Notes under the pieces: model-generated
Database searches by the model: none
What the model saw: the letters and a program-made list of their open reading frames with translations, nothing else
What the model was told of the DNA's origin: nothing
Part shown: one piece after another, positions 22,300 through 32,273 of the stretch
How positions within the stretch are numbered: position 1 is the first letter of the stretch
Layout of the letters: each line of letters starts with the position of its first letter
Position numbers and translations under genes: made by a program
NCBI GenBank assembly: GCA_037349105.1
Contig: JAYJMM010000059.1
Coordinates: 62,001-126,000, forward strand
DNA: 64,000 bases
DNA from: Limnomonas spitsbergensis
Lineage: Eukaryota; Chlorophyta; Chlorophyceae; Chlamydomonadales
Direction: 5' to 3'

Positions 22300-23178
22300 A
22301 TCATGCTTCAGGTTTCAGGGCTAACGCAACAGCATGCTTCAGGTTTTAGGGCTGACGCAACAGCATGCTTCAGGTTTTAGGGCTAATGCAACAGCATGCT
22401 TCAGGTTTCAGGGCTAACGCAGCAGCATGCTTCAGGATTAAGAGCTAAGGCGGCAGCATGCTTCAGGTTTAAGGGCTGACGCATAAGCAAACTTCAGGTT
22501 TTCGTGCGTTTGTAGCAGCATGTTTCAGGCTCTGGGGCTAACACAGCAGCATGCTTCAGGTTTCAGGGCTAGCGCAGCATCATGCTTCAGGTTTTAGGGT
22601 TAACACAGCAGCATGCTTTAGGTTTTAGGGCTGATGCAGCAGCATGATTCAGGTTTTAGGTCTAACGCAGCAGCATGCTTTAGGTTTTAGGGCTAACGCA
22701 GCAGCCAGCTTCAGGTTTATAGGGCTAACGCAGCATCCAACTTCAGGTTTTAGGGCTAAGCCAGCAGAATGTTTCAGGTTTAAGGGCTTACACAGCAGCA
22801 CGCTTCAGGTTTTAGGGCTAACGCAGCAGCATGCTTCAGGTTTTAGGGCTAGCGCTGCAGCATGCTTCAGGTTTTAGGGTTACCGCAGCAGCATGCAGCA
22901 GGTTTTAGGGCTAACGCAGCAGCATGCATCAGGTTTTAGGATTTCCGCTGCAGCATGCTTCAAGATATAGGGTTAAACGCAGCAACATGCGGGTTTTAGG
23001 GCTTAGGCATAAGCATGTTACAGGTTGTATGGTTTAAGCAGCAGCATGCTCCCGGTTGCAGGGCTAATGCATCAGCATGCTCATGTTGTATGGGCTAACA
23101 CAGCAGTATGCTTCAGGTTTTAGGGTTTATGCAACAACATGCTCCAGGTTTAAGGGTTCAGGCAACAACATGCTTCAT
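22300..23178 (+). repeat. 31-bp minisatellite array, about 28 diverged copies
   Basis: Units read GGGCTAACGCAGCAGCATGC followed by TTCAGGTTTTA, with many substitutions and small indels. The TTTTAGGG formed across unit borders equals the Chlamydomonas-type telomere repeat. The units align with the 32-bp array at 4317-7760 and the 31-bp array at 32274-64000. The array ends at a long G run. Confidence 0.9.

Positions 23179-23212
<34 letters not shown>
23179..23212 (+). repeat. Homopolymer of 34 G
   Basis: An uninterrupted G run forms the border between the 31-bp array and a module starting near 23215 that also borders the 63-bp array (inverted) at about 868. Exact length may be unreliable in any assembly. 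Confidence 0.85.
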
Positions 23213-23213
<1 letters not shown>

Positions 23214-23422
23214 ACCGAGGCATACCATATTTCAGAGGGATTCAGCTACACTTCAGCTACAGTTCTGTTACACTTCAGCTACATTGTCTCATTGCCTTGG
23301 AAGACATCGACAAGAGAAGTGCAGCGGCAGGCTGACACTACTGACACTACTCAAGGACGGCATGCTGGATGGATTGCATGTTGAGGCCCATAAATCAACT
23401 CCATGCAGAGCCGGGCGGTGCA

Positions 23423-23530
23423 TCACGCTGCAGGGCATGCAACACCGTCAGCCCTCACCTCATGTGCCAGGCGCTCCACCTTGCCCTTGGCCAGCTGGGC
23501 CCTGGATTCCTTCCTCTTGCGCACCACGCA
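23423..23530 (-). other. Conserved candidate exon, minus strand, upstream of gene 3
   Basis: This is the paralogue of 8451-8597. The minus frame contains ACVVRKRKESRAQLAKGKV, then ERLAHEVRADGVACPAA and a TGA. It lies about 0.6 kb upstream of gene 3 exon 1, as its partner lies about 0.6 kb upstream of gene 1 exon 1. I do not recognise the protein; it may be a relic. Confidence 0.3.
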
Positions 23531-23810
23531 CGCCCTCGATGTGGATAACAAACTATTGATGGCAGGGATTGATGGGAGCATAAGGTTTTGCGTGGGGGAT
23601 GCATGGGATGAGCATAGGATGAGCATGTGGTAGCATGAATGTGTGTGTGATCCTGACCTGCAACATTCCATTGATGATAGCCAAAGCGCAGGCCTACGAA
23701 AGTATTTTGTCACTTTCCGTCAAAGGTTGCATGGTGGGGTCACATGGTGTTGTATGGGTGGTTGCGTGGGTGCCTGATCTGCATGAGGGGCTGACTTGCA
23801 TGATATAGAC

Positions 23811-23892
23811 TTGACTGCTGCTAGTGCTGCTGCTATCACTGCTCCTGCTTCTATTGCTGCTGCTGCAGCTGCTGCTGCCGCTGCAATAGATA
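23811..23892 (+). repeat. CTG/GCT trinucleotide-rich tract
   Basis: An imperfect CTG/GCT repeat, including GCTGCTGCTGCAGCTGCTGC, in the region upstream of gene 3. The equivalent region of gene 1 (about 8920-8960) lacks it, so it expanded after duplication. Confidence 0.8.
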
Positions 23893-24164
23893 TACGGCAT
23901 ATACCTGTTGGTTTCGGGGCATGAGTTTCTTCGCTGGGACCGAGGGCTAGGGCTCGGTTCTTCAAGGATTTCAGGGAATAACCTTATAACCAAACTGCAC
24001 ATCAACATACCGGTTTCAGGACCAACTCCAAAACAGTTCAAGAGGCAGCAATATTCCGGCGATTGCCAACGTTTGATCTCCTCCTCCACCGCATATTGAA
24101 GCTTCCAGTCATTTTTTCTAACTGCATTGCTTTATCGCCCTCCGCCTTGGATCGGATTGCAACC

Positions 24165-24219
24165 ATGCTGACTCGCCAGCGCAGCACAGCTCAGCACGCT
24201 TTAATATCGAATCCTGCAG
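24165..24219 (+). CDS. F-box-like/ankyrin gene 3, predicted exon 1
   Basis: ATG in context GCAACCATG, 18 codons plus one base, then CAG before donor GTAAGGG (GT at 24220). The peptide starts MLTRQRSTAQHA and ends NPA. It is matched in length, phase and sequence by exon 1 of gene 1 (9190-9244). The leftover G joins AT at 25571 to give Asp. The intron is about 1.35 kb, and its 5' part retains similarity to intron 1 of gene 1. Confidence 0.65.
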
Positions 24220-25084
24220 GTAAGGGCTTCATCGAGCTTAACGAATGAATAGTCAATCGGAGGCTGTGTCTGGGATTGAAATCGAGCGATGATGTCTTGG
24301 AGAATTGGGATCTTGCACCCCTCCGGTTTGCACGACCCGGCTCTCAAGGAAAGGCTGTGAGGAACAAAGAAAGTGTGCTTCGGAACGACTACAAGTTTGC
24401 TGACTTGGCATAATAGGAACACCTGTTCATAATGCCTAGAAGTCAGCCTTGTTTTTTCTGCTTGGCCCTGACCTCCGAAACGGTGCGACCTGCCGAACTC
24501 CGCCCGGTCGTAATAATATAGGGATGCGATGGCTACTGGGCGGACCCGATGTCGCTTTATTTAGTGACTGCTGATCAGAAACGGTAGCTTTTGTCCCTTG
24601 TCCATGTGTCTCATGGGGCCTCGCTCATGTGCCTCATCATGTGCTCGTCACAAATGCCTAGCTAAGAAGCTAAGTACTCAAGGTGCGTGCACTGCTGAGA
24701 TAGGGTGACCTCACGAAATCAATGTCATGTGTTGCTGAAATAGGGTGACCTCAGGAAATCGATTCGTCTAGTATGACTGGATGATGGACGGAGCCATTAT
24801 TAGCAGCCATGCACCCATGTGCCCATGCACACCATTCGTAATTTTATGTTGTGCACATGGTGTGTTAGTTTCTTGGAGTTCACCTCATTCACAATTCAAC
24901 TAATTCATGGCATATCATACAGCCGCGGGGGAGGGGCGTGTGTAGCACGCCATGCAGCTTGATTTGGTGTACTAGCATGTTTTCTGCTACGCTTTAGCCC
25001 CAATTCAGTAAACAAAATTTAAACATGGTCAAATCGGACCCTTAAGGCTCAGAGTGCTACATTGCACCATCATAATCAGGAGGG

Positions 25085-25570
25085 CAAGCTTAGTACCTCC
25101 CCCCCTTTTGCTGTTATTGCCTCCCCCCCTCTGCTGCTACTATCTCCCCCTCTCTACTTATTCTGCCCTCCCCCTTCCCTTCCCCTATCAGCAGCTACTG
25201 CCTCCCCCACATTGCTGCTTCTGAAGCTTATTTGTTGCTACTGCCCCCCCCTCTCTGCTGTCACTGCATCCCCCTTTATGTTGCTACTGCCTCCCGTCTC
25301 TGCTGCTACTGCCTATTCATCTTTGCTGCTAAGTACTGCCTCCCCCTCTCTGCTGCTACTACCTAACCTCTATGCTGCTACTGCCTCCCCCTCTCTGTTG
25401 ATACTGCCACCCACCCCATCCCCCAACCCCCCTCCCCTATCTTTGCTGATGTTACCTCCGCCTCTCTTGTTTTTGCCTTCGCCTCTTTGTTGAGACTGCC
25501 TCCCCGTGTCACCGCTTCTCCTTGACAACCTTTTCTCACATTATCTTCCTTGTTGTATCTCACTGTCCAG
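25085..25570 (+). other. Pyrimidine-rich intron tail and 3' splice site of gene 3
   Basis: A C/T-rich stretch with loosely repeated CTGCTGCTACTGCCTCCCC motifs ends at TCTCACTGTCCAG (25558-25570), the acceptor shared with gene 1. The first ORF codon available upstream is a TTG (25522), which is intronic in this model. Confidence 0.65.
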
Positions 25571-26961
25571 ATCCGGGTGGCATCATCTCTCACCTTCCCT
25601 CCGATCAGCCCAACCTTGTCGAAACAACATTGCAAGACCTCTCTCCTGATTTGCTTGGCAACATCCTCATCCAGGCAGGCAAATGGACGGCAAATGGGAC
25701 TATCCTTGCAGCATGGGATGTTTGCCGGGAGTGGCGTGACTGCTTACGTGAGTGCCGGTCACGCTTAGGCGAACTCCTGACCGAAGTATATGGTGCCGAG
25801 GGGGCGCTCAAGCAGGCTGCTCTGTGTGACAGCCAGGCAGTGGATACATGTGCACTCGTGAGGCATCTCTTGCAGTTTGCCAGGGCGGACTGCCATGGAG
25901 GGCTAGTGCTATGTAATGCTGCATGGTCTGGAAACGTAACTCTAGTCCGTATGCTCCTTGGTTGGCCGGAGCATGCGCCCCATGCAGACTGCCAGGATGG
26001 CGAGGCATTGTGTCGAGCAGCTGGGCAAGGCCACGAGGCAGTGGTGTATATGTTGCTAAGGCGGCCAGAGCATGCTCCCCATGCCGACTGCAAAGGTGGC
26101 ATAGCTCTGTATCTTGCAGCTGAAAACGGCCACGAGGCAGTGGTGCGCATGTTGCTAGAGTGGCCTGAGCATGCCCCCCATGCAGACTGCCAGAATAGTT
26201 CGGCCTTGTTTTGGGCAGCTGCGAAAGGCCATGAGGCAATGGTGCGCATGTTGCTAGAGTGGCCTGAGCATGCACCCCATGCAGACTGCCATGATAGCAA
26301 GGCCTTGTGTTATGCAGCTGCTGAAGGTCACGAGGCAGTGGTGCGCATGTTGCTAGCGTGGCCTGAGCACGCGCCCCATGCCGACTGCCAGAATAGTTCG
26401 GCCTTGTTTTGGGCAGCTGGGCGAGGCCATGAGGCAGTGGTGCGCATGTTGCTAGAGTGGCCTGAGCATGCGCCCCATGCAGACTGCCGTGATAGCAAGG
26501 CCTTGTGTCATGCAGCTGCTGAAGGCCACGAGGCAGTGGTGCGCATGTTGCTCCAGTGGCCTGAGCATGCACCCCGTGCGGACTGCCGGGATGGTCAGGC
26601 CTTGTGGCATGCAGCTGGGCAAGGCCACGAGGCAGTGGTGCGCATGTTGCTCCAGTGGCCTGAGCATGCGCCCTGTGCGGACTGCCAGAATGGTGAGGTC
26701 TTGTGTCATGCAGCTGGGCATGGCCACGAGGCAATTGTGCGCACGTTGCTAGAATGGCCAGAGCATGCGCCCCGTGCGGACTGCCGGCATGGCAGGGCCT
26801 TGTGCATGGCAGCTCAGGAAGGCCATGAGCCAGTGGTGCGCATGCTACTAGATTGGCCGGATCACGCGCCCCATGCAGACTGCCGGGATGGTGAGGCCTT
26901 AGTCCTAGCTGCTGCCCACCCTTTTGTTTTACAGCTGCTTCATAGCTATGTGTCTGCCTAA
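25571..26961 (+). CDS. F-box-like/ankyrin-repeat protein, gene 3, main exon
   Basis: With exon 1 the predicted protein is about 481 residues. An F-box-like segment (LQDLSPDLLGNIL, then AAWDVCREWRDCL) is followed by a linker ending DTCALVRHLLQFA and eleven 33-residue ankyrin repeats. The last repeat merges into AAAHPFVLQLLHSYVSA before TAA. Repeats 4-5 and 6-7 are near-identical pairs (QNSSALFWAA then DSKALC), showing an internal 198-bp tandem duplication. The closest relative is gene 1; gene 2 and the fragment at 28675 share its C-terminus. An SCF-type ubiquitin ligase adaptor role is inferred from the domain combination. Long minus-strand ORFs over this exon are repeat-driven shadows. Confidence 0.87.
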
Positions 26962-27411
26962 CAACATCAGTGACTCAAATGAACTTGAGAACAGTTGATG
27001 AACCATGCTTTGGCTTTCAAGTAAATATCATGGATAGTTGTGTTGTTTCCTTATGGATGGCAACTAATCGATATTCACTGACTATTTAGTAGAATGGAGT
27101 TGGTGAGAGATGCACCGTTGGCCCTCATCCATCCATTTATGGCCAAGGGATTGTATCCTTCTGTCTGTCCACATTTCGCTGGGGTGCCATTGGTTGCTTC
27201 CTGCCCGGCGGCGGCTCTTCGTGTTTGCTCTCGAGCTCTCAAAAAAGGTACATATCCGGTCATCGCTTTGATATATGAAGCATGGACTTTTGAGAAATGA
27301 ACGGTGCAATGTTATGCCACACCATAACAATTGTATATACATATTGATTTCGCGGGGCTATTTTTTGTCTCAGAATGCTATGTTATGGCTTGGGTTTTTT
27401 CTTGTTTCAGT

Positions 27412-27416
27412 TGTAA
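27412..27416 (+). terminator. Candidate poly(A) signal TGTAA of gene 3
   Basis: TGTAA about 450 bp after the stop, in a flank homologous to that of gene 2, where TGTAA is kept at 22221-22225. An ORF between (27094-27300) begins with ATG but its sequence is not conserved between the copies. Confidence 0.4.
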
Positions 27417-27469
27417 CCGAGCTTGTACATAACAAATGCCATGATAATGCAAGTCAGACATGGTAGTTA

Positions 27470-28389
27470 GGATGCCATGCGTTTAGTCATGCTAGTTCGC
27501 ATATTACCCTGTGCGGATTGAAGCTCGTTTCCGTGTGTGTTGTTTGTTCTCTAAAACTTCCCTCCGAAGGCCTGTAATTCCCTTAGTTGTCATGACCAGT
27601 GATACGTTAGCCATGACACTTTGACTGTGCCCATGACTCAACTACTCATGGTAGTAATTCATGATTGCTAGGGCATGCCTTTTCTGTCTAGCCTGCGTAT
27701 ATTGAGATTTTGAATTTCGTGATCTTATTACGTACTGACTCGATTGTCCACTGATTGTATCAAGATGTTATAAGTTATTCTATGCTCCCTGGTCTCCGCT
27801 TGCTCCCACGCAACAATCGGCATTGACAGGTAAGAGATACAAGTAAGGGCATTATTGTATATACTGCCTTGCTTCATCAATTGCAAACAGGAAGAAAGAT
27901 ACTGAGCGATATGGCATTCCCTTCATTTGCTTTTAAACCCAACCCATGGTCCGGACGGGTGGAAATCCCGAGGGGAGGGATCCCCCTGACGAAAACATGT
28001 ATAGCCTGCAATGGCATGGACCAAGGCAAATATTTCAAGAATAAAATCACATGACTCAAGGCAACATTACAAGACCGATATTCCTTGTAATAAGAAAACA
28101 ATACTAGGATTAAATCACATTGCCCAAGGCATCAGAAGAGTGAAATTACAGAGAAATAACTAGTAGGCCAAATTATCAGATGATTGAGAAACGCGGAGGT
28201 GCAACAACTAGGTTTGGTACAACAAAACAACAACGACTTATATATCCGCCATAAAACCATACACACATATATATATATACATATACAGTAATATAGTAAT
28301 ATATATATTTCACCAAAGACCCATCCGATGAACAAGACACACAAGAGGTGCGACCACTAAAGATAACCAAAGAAAGTGTGTACAGCATA
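27470..28389. other. Intergenic stretch with simple repeats
   Basis: No supported gene. It holds a possible degenerate exon 1 (27798-27829), an AT dinucleotide-rich stretch (about 28256-28312), and a segment at 27911-27945 (TGGCATTCCCTTCATTTGC and following) that recurs with changes at 29809-29842. Confidence 0.5.
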
Positions 28390-28674
28390 AACAAATGATG
28401 CACATCATAAAGAAATACTCCACAACCTGAAGAAATGGCGCACAGCCTGAAGAAATGCGGCATAACCTGAAGAAATGCCGCACAGCCTGAAGAAACGCCT
28501 CAAAGCCTGAAGAATTGCCGCACAGCCTAAAGAAATGCCGCACCGCCTGCATAACTGCCGGACAACCGAATAAATACCGCACCGCCTGCATTACTGCCGG
28601 ACAACCGAAGAAATACCGCACAACATGAAGAAATGTTGCACATAATGAGGAAATGCCGCACAGCCTGAATGAAT
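28390..28674 (+). repeat. 20-bp tandem repeat, about 14 copies
   Basis: Diverged units of the form GCCTGAAGAAATGCCGCACA. Three copies of the same repeat occur at 13733-13797. On the minus strand the motif GCGGCATTTCTTCAGG resembles GCAGCATGCTTCAGG of the 31-bp array, so distant relationship is possible. It directly adjoins an ankyrin gene fragment. Confidence 0.85.
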
Positions 28675-28900
28675 GCTACAGTGGCCAAAGCATGCACCTC
28701 GCGCAGACTGCCCGTATGGCATGGCTTTGGTCTATGCAGCTAGGCGTGGCCACGAGGTATTAGTACATATGTTGTTATAGTGGCCAGAGCATGCACCACG
28801 TGTGGACAGCCAAAATGGCGAGGCCTTACGCCGAGCTGTTGCCCACCCTGTTGTTTTACAACTGCTTTGGACCCATATGGTTGCCCAACAACACCAATGA
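28675..28900 (+). pseudogene. Ankyrin-repeat gene fragment with in-frame stop (copy 4)
   Basis: A frame from 28682 reads WPKHAPRADCPYGMALVYAA, then RRGHEVLVHMLL, an in-frame TAG at 28778-28780, a second repeat, AVAHPVVLQLL and a TGA at 28898-28900. It equals the last two repeats and the C-terminus of genes 2 and 3. The 5' side is lost at the 20-bp repeat array; GCTA is shared at the junction. Downstream DNA (about 28900-29050) still resembles the gene 3 flank, including TAGAATGGAGTTG. Confidence 0.85.
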
Positions 28901-30034
28901 CTCCATTGAAATTGAGCCCTGTCGAGCGAAATGTCTTAGCGTGGATGCAATGCATTATGGTGTTCAGAGGACATAAAACCGAGAACCACTTATTTTAGAA
29001 TGGAGTTGATGATTAATGTGCCGTTTAGTCGCATGAAGGCCATCACGTATTGCCTCATTTTGAAGTGGAGTGATAAACAGCCGGGAGCCCTGAGATGGGT
29101 CTCTATATTGTCCCGGAGATTCTTATGCCGGGCATCTTTTAGTATGTATTGGATGATGATTTATCGCATATTACCGGAAGTTGTCGTAAGTATGCTAACG
29201 CACTTCTCCCATTCCTAGCCGCAACCTAACGTGTGGCAGGGACATCATGTTGCAACTTAATTGTGATGTATGTTGCCTAAGCCATTGTCGTAGTACGAGA
29301 TGTTTTCTATCTGCGGGTGGTGGCTTGCTGCCGGCCACCCATGGTACCTCTCGAGCAAAAGTGATAAGCACGTCATTTCTTTGGAATATAGTAGAGACTT
29401 AAGGGAAGAGCATTGCTATGTTAATATTGTTATACCATACACTCAAGAACGTTACACATGTGGGCCCGCTCAAAGCTCGGCCACGTGGGCGCCCAACTGT
29501 TCAGAAGGGAGAAAAGAAGAAACCAAAAGGAAGAGGGGGGAAAGGAACAAAAGAAGAGGCTAGGAAGGCAAAACAGGCCAAGTCTGACACCTGAGTTCCA
29601 CTAGAGAGTAGCCTTGAACAAAGCTTCTCAAAAAAAACGTCACAAAAGCAAGCGTATCCCCGATACTGTACCATACTGTGTGTATTGATGTGCCTGGGCT
29701 GTCTTTGTCTAAGTGTGAGAGTAGCACTAACGCTATTTTCGATTAAAAAATAATTAAAAGAGGGGTACCGGTATTTTGAAAGAGGTGGGGAAAAGACTAA
29801 GCGACGGTGGCATTTCCCTTCATTTTCTTTCAAACCCAATGCCGGTTTGGCCCAGGACAAAGTCGAATGGCACGTGCATCAAATATAATGTTACGCAAGA
29901 GTGAATTGCATCCAAACATCGTTACATGGCCCAAGGTTTTTGACGTGTGGACGTTTTCATAGGCTGGGACTTCCTTTGTCTTTCTTTTCAGAATCCCCCC
30001 CTGCCCACCACCACCATCCCTAGTGTTTGTTTAA
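28901..30034. other. Decayed 3' flank and unassigned sequence
   Basis: The first 150 bp align with the 3' flank of gene 3. The rest holds no recognisable gene. A segment at about 29809-29842 repeats 27911-27945. Short ORFs on both strands show no domain. Confidence 0.5.
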
Positions 30035-32273
30035 CACCAGCCGCACTCAGCAGCATCTCCAAGCATTCCCAGGGATCTTCAAAGGCAACAACAATAACAC
30101 CAGCCACACTCAGCAGCATCTCCAAGCAATCCCAGGGATCTTCAAAGGGAACAACAATAACACCAGCCACACTCAGCAGCATCTCCAAGCAATCCCAGGG
30201 ATCTTCAAAGGGAACAGAAATAACACCAGCCACACTCAGCAGCATCTCCAAGCAATCACAGGGATCTTCAAAGGGAACAGAAATAACACCAGCCGCACTC
30301 AGCAGCATCTCCAAGCATTCCCAGGGATCTTCAAAGGAAACAACAATAACACCAGCCACACTCAGCAACATCTCCAAGCAATCCCAGGGATCTTCAAAGG
30401 AAACAACAATAACACCAGCCACACTCAGCAGCATCTCCAAGCATTCCCAGGGATCTTCAAAGGGAACAACAATAACACCAGCCGCACTCAGCAGCATCAC
30501 CAAGCATTCCCAGGGATCTTCAAAGGGAACAGAAATAACACCAGCCGCACTCAGCAGCATCTCCAAGCATTCCCAGGGATCTTCAAAGGGAACAGCAATA
30601 ACACCAGCCGCACTCAGCAGCATCTCCAAGCAATCCCAGGGATCTTCAAAGGCAACAACAATAACACCAGCCACACTCAGCAGCATCTCCAAGCAATCCC
30701 AGGGATCTTCAAAGGGAACAGCAATAACACCAGCCACACTCAGCAGCATCTCCAAGCAATCCCAGGGATCTTCAAAGGCAACAACAATAACACCAGCCAC
30801 ACTCAGGAGCATCTCCAAGCAATCCCAGGGATCTTCAAAGGGAACAGCAACAACACCAGCCGCACTCAGCAGCATCTCCAAGCAATCCCAGGGATCTTCA
30901 AAGGCAACAACAATAACACCAGCCACACTCAGCAGCATCTCCAAGCAATCCCAGGGATCTTCAAAGGGAACAACAATAACATTAGCCGCACTCAGCAGCA
31001 TTTCCAAGCAATCCCAGGGATCTTCAAAGGCAACAACAATAACACCAGCCACACTCAGGAGCATCTCCAAGCATTCCCAGGGATCTTCAAAGGAAACAAC
31101 AATAACACCAGCCGCACTCAACAGCATCTCCAAGCAATCCCAGGGATCTTCAAAGGGAACAACAATAACACCAGCCGCACTCAGCAGCATCTCCAAGCAT
31201 TCCCAGGGATCTTCAAAGGGAACAGCAACAACACCAGCCGTACTCAGCAGCATCTCCAAGCATTCCCAGGGATCTTCAAAGGGAACAACAATAACACCAG
31301 CCGCACTCAGCAGCATCTCCAAGCATTCCCAGGGATCTTCAAAGGGAACAACAATAACACCAGCCGCACTCAGCAGCATCTCCAAGCAATCCCAGGGATC
31401 TTCAAAGGGAACAGCAATAACACCAGCCGCACTCAGCAACATCCCCAAGCATTCCCAGGGATCTTCAAAGGGAACAGCAATAACACCAGCCGCACTCAGG
31501 AGCATCTCCAAGCATTCCCAGGGATCTTCAAAGGGAACAACAATAACACCAGCCGCACTCAGCAGCATCTCCAAGCAATCCCAGGGATCTTCAAAGGGAA
31601 CAGCAATAACACCAGCCGCACTCAGCAGCATCTCCAAGCAATCCCAGGGATCGTCAAAGGAAACAACAATAACACCAGCCACACTCAGCAACATCTCCAA
31701 GCATTCCCAGGGATCTGAAAAGGGAACAACAATAACACCAGCCGCACTCAGCAGCATCTCCAAGCATTCCCAGGGATCTTCAAAGTGAACAACAATAACA
31801 CCAGCCACACTCAGCAGCATCTCCAAGCATTCCCAGGGATCTTCAAAGGGAACAACAATAACACCAGCCACACTCAGGAGCATCTCCAAGCATTCCCAGG
31901 GATCTTCAAAGGGAACAGCAACAACACCAGCCGCACTCAGCAGCATCTCCAAGCATTCCCAGGGATCTTCAAAGTGAACAACAATAACACCAGCCGCACT
32001 CAGCAGCATCTCCAAGCATTCCCAGGGATCTTCAAAGGGAACAACAATAACACCAGCCGCACTCAGCAGCATCTCCAAGCATTCCCAGGGCTCTTCAAAG
32101 GGAACAACAATAACACCAGCCGCACTCAGCAGCATCTCCAAGCATTCCCAGGGATCTTCAAAGGGAACTGCAATAACACCAGCCGCACTCAGCAGCATCT
32201 CCAAGCAATCCCAGGGATCTTCAAAGGGAACAACAATAACATCAGCCGCACTCAGCAGCATCTCCAAGCAATC
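30035..32273 (-). repeat. 63-bp minisatellite array, inverted, about 35 copies
   Basis: The units are the reverse complement of those at 881-4316 (here AGCAGCATCTCCAAGCAATC, then CCAGGGATCTTCAAAGGGAA). Open frames exist on both strands through the whole array, again because the unit is 63 bp. It changes to the 31-bp repeat at about 32273, inside CAAGCAATCAGTTTGG. Confidence 0.95.

Noticed and set aside
27094..27300. Small ORF after gene 3 and its counterpart at 29000-29218
   Set aside because: Both begin with an ATG in a homologous flank but the encoded peptides do not agree, and the gene 2 flank lacks the ATG.
28256..28312. AT-rich stretch as an origin or promoter
   Set aside because: It is a simple AT dinucleotide repeat with no gene positioned to use it.
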